Assembly: GCA_032209605.1 (NCBI GenBank)
Contig: JASFXZ010000005.1
Span: forward strand, 29,562,905 to 29,626,904
From: Mactromeris polynyma
Taxonomy: Eukaryota > Mollusca > Bivalvia > Venerida > Mactridae
DNA length: 64,000 nucleotides
Reading direction: 5' to 3'
Part shown: positions 55,935-64,000 of the stretch, piece by piece
Layout: every line of letters begins with the position of its first letter
Numbering within the stretch: position 1 is the stretch's first letter
Notes under the pieces: model-generated
What the model saw: the letters and a program-made list of their open reading frames with translations, nothing else
What the model was told of the DNA's origin: nothing
Databases searched by the model: none
Position numbers and translations under genes: made by a program

Positions 55935-57120
55935 TATTACCATATATGTCTGGGTAAAACAACTTTAGGTTACAAATATGACCAGCTATTTATTGAAACA
56001 CCTTCACAGTGTTTGTCTATGTTCAATACTGTGTTTTCCGGGGTGGGGGGGGGGGTTATGTTATGATGCCCAAATTGCAGATACATTGTTACTCTTTGTA
56101 CGGCATACTATTAATCAAACCTGGTCACAATCTTTGTCTATACAAAACCTTGGTCTATTTGTTAGTTGAATTCAATTACTTAGTACTAGGTTGTCCAGTT
56201 TAAAAACTAGGTAATGAGGCTGAATTCTAGAAATGCAGAGAAATCAACAGGTCATATTGGTTTGTTATCTTAAAGAAGTCTGCTCTAACTGTTTGTCTTT
56301 TTGAAAGTCTTTATTGCATTCTCAGGAGCCCAAATATATGTAACAAGTAAAAATCATTGAAATACCCATACTAAGATTTGGTATTTGTATACTGCATTAT
56401 TAAGAAATACCCATCCACATGGAGTTTCCCTTTTAAAAAGCTGAACCAAGCTAATTCCGTCATCTTGGGTAAAAATTAGGTCACTAACCCAAATCAGAGA
56501 CATTAATTACAGGTTAAACTTCAATCAAATCTCTGGTTTATTACTGAAAAAAATTAGGTAACTGCACCAACGTCGGGTCCCAAGTCCCGAGTGCAAAAGC
56601 AGGAGGGACTAATTACTTCTGTACTAATTTTTAGAATTTTGCTTCAGTTTCTGGAGATAATTTAAAAAATATAGCCTACATGCTTTTTAGTGCAATTCAA
56701 CATTAAAAAATTCAGTTTCATTTAATATTCACACAATTGGTAACACCATGGAAACTTTGGATATCCAAATGGTCTAAGTAAGGACAACTGTTATTTCTTT
56801 ATTGAATACAGTAAGTCTGGGTTCAAACCCCAGTTTGGATCATAGTTTTCAGTTATCATTTAATTGTGTATATATCTTTAAATATCTAAACTGAATTAAT
56901 AAACTTACTTATTTATCTAATTTTAAAACAATAATTATATGTATAATGGACATGTTCTCTATTTCAGTGAAGTAATAATCAGGTTATTTCTTGACAAGGT
57001 CAATAATGTCGAGATTCTGCTACAAGAATCACATATTGCTTAATGTGTTTTAAGCAAAATATTTGTTTTACCATATGTTAGTGAAAATAAAATTGTTAAA
57101 CTGCTTGATACTGTTATTTT
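55935..57120. other. Noncoding, low-complexity
   Basis: A G-run of about ten lies near 56048. A tRNA B-box-like GGGTTCAAACCCC is at about 56819-56831, probably a SINE relic. No gene seen. Confidence 0.4.
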
Positions 57121-57124
57121 TTAT

Positions 57125-57560
57125 TGAACATGTCCGCAGTACAGGACAACTTTGTCCCAAATGAACGGGATAGGTGCATGCTGAATCAAATGTCTGTATG
57201 ATATGACCAACTATAGATTGAATCAAATATTTCCGTAGTATAGGACCACGGACATTATATATAAACTCCATGATAAGACGAACTATGTTCGCAATGAACA
57301 GGTACATGTTGGATCAAATATGTCCGAAGTATAGGACAAACTATATCTCGGATCAAATATTACCATAGTGTAGGACCCGGGATCAAATATGTGTGTAGCA
57401 TAGGACAAACTATATCTCAGATCTTTCCATACTATAGCACCACGGACAAACTTTCGAAATGAACCGGTACAAGTTTGATCAATATGTCCATTGTATAGGA
57501 CAATCTATGTTCACAATGAGCAGGTACACGTTGGATCAAATATTTCTGAAGGACAATTAA
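57125..57560. repeat. Degenerate tandem repeat
   Basis: Diverged units built on GGATCAAATATGTCCGTAGT and ATAGGACAAACTAT, with AATGAACAGGTACA. About seven to nine units of variable length. Confidence 0.55.
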
Positions 57561-57667
57561 ACTACTACATGAAGATTATTGAAGTATGTCAAACATGAAC
57601 AGGTGTGCACACGTTAAATCAAATAGTCGGTGCACTTAGTTGGCAACAGTAAATAAATACATGTGTA

Positions 57668-58595
57668 CGAGGGATGATCAATAAATAACGAGAAAATGCT
57701 TATATCTTTTATTTGATCTTACTCAAATTTAAGCAAAATGTGGTAAAATATATTAGCAACCAATCGCTAATTTTTCAAGATTACAGTGACACAGTGCTCA
57801 TATCTACGGTAACGCCCAGTATGCTAAGGCGGGGCATTTTGCAGGTTTTCGCCTATTTTCATGCAAAATAAAACGCTTACAACTTTTATATTAGGAATTG
57901 TAATTTAATGACAATTAGTAGTTATGGTCACCTAAGACTCGCCTTACTGATAATGATCTCATACACGTGTTGTTGTTTCATATATTACGTCATACTTGTG
58001 TAGACCAAACGTTCGAGAAAACGAAAAGTTATGAAGTTATGAAGTAAAAAGAAAAAAAAATATTTGTGCGTGAGAATAAGTATACTTTGGTGATCATACT
58101 ATGACAAAAGATATGCTTTATATAAAGCAGGAGAGTTTTAACAATGTTTGAGAAAACAGTAGTGATCTACCGCGAAATGGCGAAATGCGACGTCGACATC
58201 AGATCACCGTACACAGAGTTGTATGGGCTGACCGAAATTCCATAGGGTGACTATTTGATTCACTTTACAGTATACAGAAATATATGAATGGTTAAGGAGA
58301 GTATAATGAAAACTTTTGAAGAAAGAACAACAATAGGACTTATTGAGTATTGTCGTCACAATGATAAACGTTATACTCAGATTTACGTAAAAAAAATATA
58401 TAAATGACTTTGCCCCGCCTACGGCATTCATAGGTCGGCAAAAATGCTCTTAACAATTTATTTTTCAATATATTTGCTCATTGTTTCGTATGATTTCTGA
58501 TAATACATGCTTTAATCACCATATGAAATATTTCAAGAAAACAATGTATTGTAACAAAGTTATAAGCATTTTCTCGTTATATATTGATATATTGC
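57668..58595. mobile_element. Mariner-like nonautonomous element
   Basis: Left ACGAGGGATGATCAATAAAT then AACGAGAAAATGCTTATA. The inverse of the last part recurs at the right end (TATAAGCATTTTCTCGTTAT). The left terminus resembles that of the mariner relic at 5193. No intact transposase frame. Confidence 0.65.
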
Positions 58596-59039
58596 GAACA
58601 CCACCCCGAGTATGACTCGAGAGTTCCCGATCCATTCGTTGTTCGATCGGCTGCATATTAGAGAGAATAGTCGGTAATAACTAAAAGCACTCATGTCGTG
58701 AATTTAGTCTGACGTCGTTGACGTCAACCGTGTGCGCAAGGTCGACGTTATTGCCCTTATTCAAAACTGGTATTTTTAGACCCTGTGTATGTTTCAGTTT
58801 ATAACTGAACTGTCTTTAGGAGAAATTTTCCGCTTTCTACAGGATCAAATGTTGATGTATATTATTCAACCATATCGAGTTTTATGATAATGATCCGGTT
58901 TATCCCACGTATTTGTTTATTGTGTCTCATGCAAATTGTTTTTAAACGACGTTCCTTGAACTGCCAACTATGAAGCGGTATGTTGAATAGACATCTCCGT
59001 ATTTACGTATAAACCGTATCTACCGGGAGAATGTTAAGT

Positions 59040-59100
59040 GTGGTCTTAAACAAATGTATATTTAAAATTGTCGTAAAAATACAAACTGATCTGTAAGGTG
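59040..59100 (+). other. Possible splice donor of an upstream exon
   Basis: GATCTGTAAG followed by GTGAGTTC is a strong donor-like sequence, preceded by GC-richer sequence with several CGs (58,610-58,760). It could be a noncoding first exon of a gene outside the window. Weak. Confidence 0.2.
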
Positions 59101-59977
59101 AGTTCTTATTTTTGTGTATTCAATACTAGATGCTTATGGCGAAATAGCTGTAGGGAGGTTGCGAAAAGACCCAGCATATACGTGGAAAATAATAAAAAGG
59201 CATGTTGCGAAACAAAACGTGGACGTGTAGACGTACAAGTTGCAATTAAAATTCACTTGCTAAAACAACGTGAGCGTGTATAATCACTTGAAAGTTGAAG
59301 CATGATTTCTTCCTTAATATATATGAGTGTTTATAATAACTCACTATGGATATGTTCTATACAGTCATGTATGTACCGTGCGTGTACGTTCCTTATAGTG
59401 TGTGTCGTATAAAACTAACTACTACAATTGACTACCGCAGTAGGCATCATTGTTTATATCTCAAATTGTATGGTTAACTCGTTCTCATGTGTATTTCACG
59501 AGCGTTGACATTCTCAAAGTTACCATCAATCTTTTTCTTTTGCCCTGTGCAAACTAGCCAGGCCCTAACCTAATGTGGTGATGCTAGCAAGCTATGAACA
59601 ATGATGTGCATATAATCCACTACTTGTGACAGACTTACAGTATGAATGAGGCTTGGCTCTGTGGGGTGACAAGAAAGCTCCTATGCTATTCGACAGCATG
59701 ACAAAGCCTTGAACACAATGCTTCCTTTTGATATTGACTTTCTATTTGCATATCTTGGTCGAATGAGGCCATGCTTTTTACCAAAGCTACACACCACCTT
59801 ATTATGTCACAGGTGCAAACTATTTTTTTCACAACAGCCCTATTTGTGCTGGTGGCAGTCGAAAAAATAGCCTCATACATATAGTCAGTGATGTTATCCA
59901 TATTAACTCATAACTGGTGTATGTGAAGTAAGTCACATTGATATCGGTTGTTTGTGCAACTTTTCCAGTTTGCTGCG

Positions 59978-60070
59978 ATGGGCGAGTGGTTTAATGCGTC
60001 CCTATTTTGCATTGCTAGGCAATGGTGCCGATCAGTATGGGTATGAATCCTGCTATAGCTGCAAACTTTT
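59978..60070 (+). repeat. tRNA-like relic (long variable arm type)
   Basis: GCTGCGATGGGCGAGTGGTT matches the 5' half of tRNA-Ser/Leu-type molecules (A-box), and GGGTATGAATCC matches the B-box. Stems are imperfect and the anticodon is unclear, so it is a pseudogene or SINE head. Confidence 0.55.
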
Positions 60071-63000
60071 TGTGTAATTTCATGGTGTTTTAACTATGTC
60101 AGTATATTATCATTATTGTACATGTACAGAGATTAGACTCTTATAAAGATGTATGTGCCATTCTAGTGTAGAACTGACTGACAAACGGATTAACACTAGC
60201 TTCTCAAATTTACAATAACTGAAGATCCTATCATAAATATAATAATAAATCTAGTTAACATTTCACCAGTTTCTTTGTAAAATATAGTTGCATAGTTACT
60301 CATAAGATAATCAGATAATTTTCACAAATTCCTATCATCTCTTCCTGAAAAAAGGCTAAGTTTGGGGGGTGGGCGGAACTGCAAATTAATTGCGAAAATT
60401 ACACAAACTTTCATGAAAAGGATATAGCAAAATGTAATGGTATCCACAGGTACAGACATACCAAGTATGCTGATCCTCAATGGAAACATGCTCATGTGTT
60501 AAAAATTTATTATTCGTAACCATTAGGAGCTTTAAAGCTGACCAAATGACAAAAGTGTATCCTTCTGTAAGGTATCAATAAACCCAGTTTGATAAGTACA
60601 TATACTAAACAAACAGCTAACCGAACACTTTAAGGTTTTCTATTAATACGTAATATACGATGGATATGTTTAGTCATTTCTCGTATTTAAGCTATTTTCA
60701 ATAGGTATTTCCTAAAATTTGGACTGAAATAAAAACGATTTGTCAGAACTGCGTTGTCAAAATTTTAATTGTTTACTTTATTTCAATTATGGTTTAATTA
60801 CAATTTAATTAACAAAGATGAAATTTAACAAATTTAACTCAAACGCCATATAGGATGTACAACTTAGAATTGCAAAAACATAGAAAATTAAAAGCCATCG
60901 TTTTACGGTAAAATTGAAGTTTAAATAATGTTTAAAATAATCTGTGAATAAGCTAAAAAAGGGAGGTAATTACAAAAGAGTTATCACGCTTAAATTTAAT
61001 ATTTTACTAACTTCTTTCATTTTCAGTGTTTTTATATTTATATCATGACGTATAGTGATGCACACATGAGTAAAAATAAAACAAAACAAATTAAGCACGA
61101 TATAAAACTGAGCGACAATGTTGCAACCTTACTGGTAAGCAAATCGATCTACCATTTTCGATTTCATAGTAGCAAAGTGTCCTTGTCTTCAATTTTTTTT
61201 TTTTTTTTTTTAATCTGACCTATTCATGTGCTATAAAATAGGTGCAACATAATCGTAAATGAGACACGTCCTCGAGCTACTTGTGCAAAAATGTGATTTA
61301 ACCTAATTCGATTTGGATGAATGATTATCAATAGATTCTCAACTGCATTTGATGCATAATATAATATTTCAGTTTTAAGTGTTTGGATAAAAAAATAAAA
61401 AACAAAAATATGTTCAAGATATAACAGTCTGTATACATTGTAGAACAGAAATCCAAAAACGCAATTAACTCATATTTCCCTGTTTTCCCTGACTGAAAGG
61501 TGATTTCCCCTGAAATTCGTGCTGCCTACAAAGCTCAAATACAGCTTGCATATGTATGACCTCAAACCTTCCCTAATAGCCATACAGAGACTACCATAAA
61601 GCAAATCTCATCATTAACTGAGATCCTTTGTGTTTTTGGGTTGGTCAATTGCTTTTAAAGTAAAATATATGGCAAATAGTGCTTTCTACTAAAGTCAGAA
61701 AGAGACACTACCAATAGCCAAGATTTTTTCATTCCAATTTCAAAGTAAAATTCCCCGTTTTTTCCATGCAGGGAATTTATAAAAAGCTACAAACCAACTT
61801 ATTTTCGCGAATAAAAAATTGGGTGTTACATTTTGCCCATTATGACTACAAATGTTGGTGTATGCAAGTGCAGAAAAATTAAAGAAAATGGTTATAGAAC
61901 AAATTTGCAGATATTTAAGTTTGCAGATTATTTGCAGAATAATTTGTTGGTTTATAGTACTCCCTTTTCCATGTTTCCTTGATGATCCAATTTATCTAAA
62001 GATTTTACAAAAATTATTATTTCAACCAAGATAATCATGAAGATGAAGTGAAATTGTGACACCTATTTTCAGCAATGTATTGACCAGGTTTGTCTTAAAT
62101 AGATGTCTTTCAAAGCAATTGATGACTACGGACAGATGAACAACAGACAAAGAGTGATAAAAAAAGCTCACATTGTTACTTCATGACCCGGTGAACTAAA
62201 AAGCAAATCATTTGTCCAACATTAGATACATGTTCATAATATAATGTCTTGCAAAAGAGGAATATTTTAGACAGCTTCTTCTGATGGCTGTTTCATCAGA
62301 CCTTGGTTTGATCTATTTTCATTTGGATCTTCACAATAGTGTAACAGTGACATCTAAACCTGAAAATACTAAATAATGTCATTCAGAGAATAAACTAGAA
62401 TTCATACATAAGGCCCTTACAATACCAACTTGTCACAGAAGCAGATATTTTGCCGTGGAAAAAGAGTATAAACTCTCCAAAAATTTGAGTTACATTCTAT
62501 TGACTACAAATATTGTGGTCAGCACTGTAATGAAATTTTTAAAGTTCAAATACATATCCTATTTTGACCCAAAGCCAAAAAGTTACCAAAACAGCCATCA
62601 ATATACAGGTAATTTGGTCAGTGAATCTGTTTTGGTTATCAGTAAGTACGAGCAAGTAAATGTGGGGTTTTCTATTGTTCTTTTTTTTGTTTTGTTGCAC
62701 CCCACAAGTGACGGAATAAATTGAATCTAAAATTAGCCTACTGTTCCACACCCCACAACTACCTCTGGGTGTGTACGAACGCACAGACAGACAAAAAGAC
62801 AATTATTTACAGTAAAAAGGAAATCAGTTTTTATTACCATTCAATGGTCCTGGCAAGTCTTGACACTGATCTTTTTTGTCAATTCTCTCCAATACAGCTC
62901 CTCCTTGATTGACTGTAAACCATCAGTTTGGACAGCGTTCAGCTTACACTTACAAATCAAATATGTCACACCATTTAAAAGCTGAAAATCACAATTTTCT

Positions 63001-63130
63001 GAGATTAGGAACAAGAGATTGCAAAAGGCCCTTGGTCGCTCACCTGTTGTAGCTGAACCATTGACCTAGTTCTTGACACCCAGATGACTATTTTGGAACT
63101 CTATCTAGATTTTATCTAGACAAGCATTCC
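60070..63130. other. AT-rich noncoding sequence
   Basis: No coding exon with convincing splice context or recognised domain. A poly-T tract of about 20 lies at 61191-61211. Confidence 0.45.
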
Positions 63131-63135
63131 GACCC

Positions 63136-63808
63136 AGGGGCGGATCCAGGATTTGGTGTTAGGGGGGGCGTAAATATTGACAATCCCAACCAAAGCCCCG
63201 CCCCCCCCACACACACACACATACACACTTTACATGTTTATATCTTAGCAGAATGCCTCACACACTCGTTCTCTACCTGATTTTTTTTCCAAAAAAGTAA
63301 CTTAGTTATTGTTTGAGCGAAGCAAGCTTGAAAAATAATTATTCAAGCAGCATAATCCATAAAATCGTTCTTTATTTGATAATAATGACCAATAAAGATA
63401 ATATGCGAGAGAAGAGAGCTAGAAAAAAATCGCAATGTTTACATATGCATCATTCAGCTAAAACTCATTTTGTACCAAGGAATATTGCAATAATAGTAAT
63501 ATGCGAGCTAGAAACAAATACGTTATCTATAAAGCATTCCACAAACCTTTTTATGTACTAAGGTCTAGTCCATTAAAGGTACAAAGTGAGCGATGCGAGC
63601 TAGAAAAAATGTGTGAGTTTTCCTTGCACCACAAACCTTTTTTTGTACTGATATGAAGTTTATTCCAATAAGGTATTATGCGAGCGAAGCGAGCAAGAAA
63701 TTTTTTTTATCATGTTCTATCACTCAGAATGAAACACAAAAAACCTATGCTCCGGCGATTTTAGGGGGGGCGCGCGCCGGGTGCGCCCCCCCTTGAATCC
63801 GCTAGTGC
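63136..63808. mobile_element. TIR element GGGGCGGATCCAGGATT with G-rich ends
   Basis: Left GGGGCGGATCCAGGATTTGG then GGGGGGGCG; right CGCGCGCCGGGTGCGCCCCC then CCTTGAATCCGCTAG, roughly inverse. The interior has repeated GCGAGCTAGAAA / GCGAGCGAAGCGAGC motifs. No transposase. Confidence 0.65.
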
Positions 63809-64000
63809 GACCAACTTTTACTAAGATACAGTGAAAAGACCAGCCTATAATGCATACCACCGTTTTGACTATGATTTGACTTAATGACCTAGTTTCTAAC
63901 CAAAATGACACAATATCAATATTTACCTTAATTTATTAGAGATGATCATTGTGACAAAGTTTCAAAAGATAAGGATGAAATTGTAACCTCTAGGGTTTCA

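Noticed and set aside
58204..58431. 75-codon minus-strand frame in the mariner-like element
   Set aside because: Does not resemble mariner transposase blocks and lacks the DETW or YDP motifs.
59098..59283. 61-codon frame with basic composition
   Set aside because: No recognisable domain and it begins inside a likely splice-donor sequence, so coding is not supported.

Overview
This window looks like nuclear DNA of a marine invertebrate, most likely a bivalve or other mollusc. The evidence is AT-rich DNA, GT-AG introns (plus one AT-AC intron), a secreted C1q-domain protein of the kind expanded in bivalves, tRNA-derived SINEs with a long non-tRNA body, and many short terminal-inverted-repeat elements and satellites. 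There are no prokaryotic operons. Species was not determined. All gene structures come from reading frames, splice signals and phase consistency by eye.

Layout. (1) 2.1-3.6 kb, minus strand: a two-exon secreted coiled-coil/C1q protein of about 228 aa with a TATA box. (2) 7.0-39.2 kb, minus strand: 13 exons of a kinesin-3 family motor gene of KIF28/KLP-6 type. Motor, neck coil and the start of an FHA domain are present, giving 551 codons in continuous phase. The 3' end was not found. Its first intron is an AT-AC (U12-type) intron that holds a 499-bp near-perfect hairpin element. Its second intron is 12.6 kb and carries a 66-copy 42-bp satellite, a roughly 15-copy 60-bp satellite, SINEs and foldback elements. 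(3) 39.2-41.1 kb: a head-to-head intergenic region with a MITE carrying three TGACGTCA palindromes and a four-copy ~94-bp repeat just upstream of the next start codon. (4) 41.1-54.9 kb, plus strand: a 15-exon gene predicted to encode about 1,981 aa. It joins an SGNH/GDSL-hydrolase-like domain, a basic linker, a C2H2 finger, a 2A-like ribosome-skipping motif (DVETNPGP) placed exactly at an exon end, two more C2H2-type fingers, and a large single-exon transposase-like region with SWIM/cysteine clusters and a possible D-D-E triad resembling KDZ/HMGXB3-type proteins. One intron contains 1,506 bp of uninterrupted GACT repeat. A 17-copy 53-bp minisatellite starts about 100 bp after the stop codon. 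(5) 56-64 kb: mostly noncoding, with a mariner-like element, a tRNA-like relic and another inverted-repeat element.

How it fits together. The kinesin gene is an ordinary host gene bloated by nested repeats. The plus-strand gene is the unusual object. If the 2A motif works, one mRNA yields an SGNH/zinc-finger protein of about 475 aa and a separate zinc-finger/transposase protein of about 1,506 aa. Whether this is a live transposon, a domesticated gene or a decaying copy cannot be settled here: no clear terminal inverted repeats were found around it, but its reading frame is intact.
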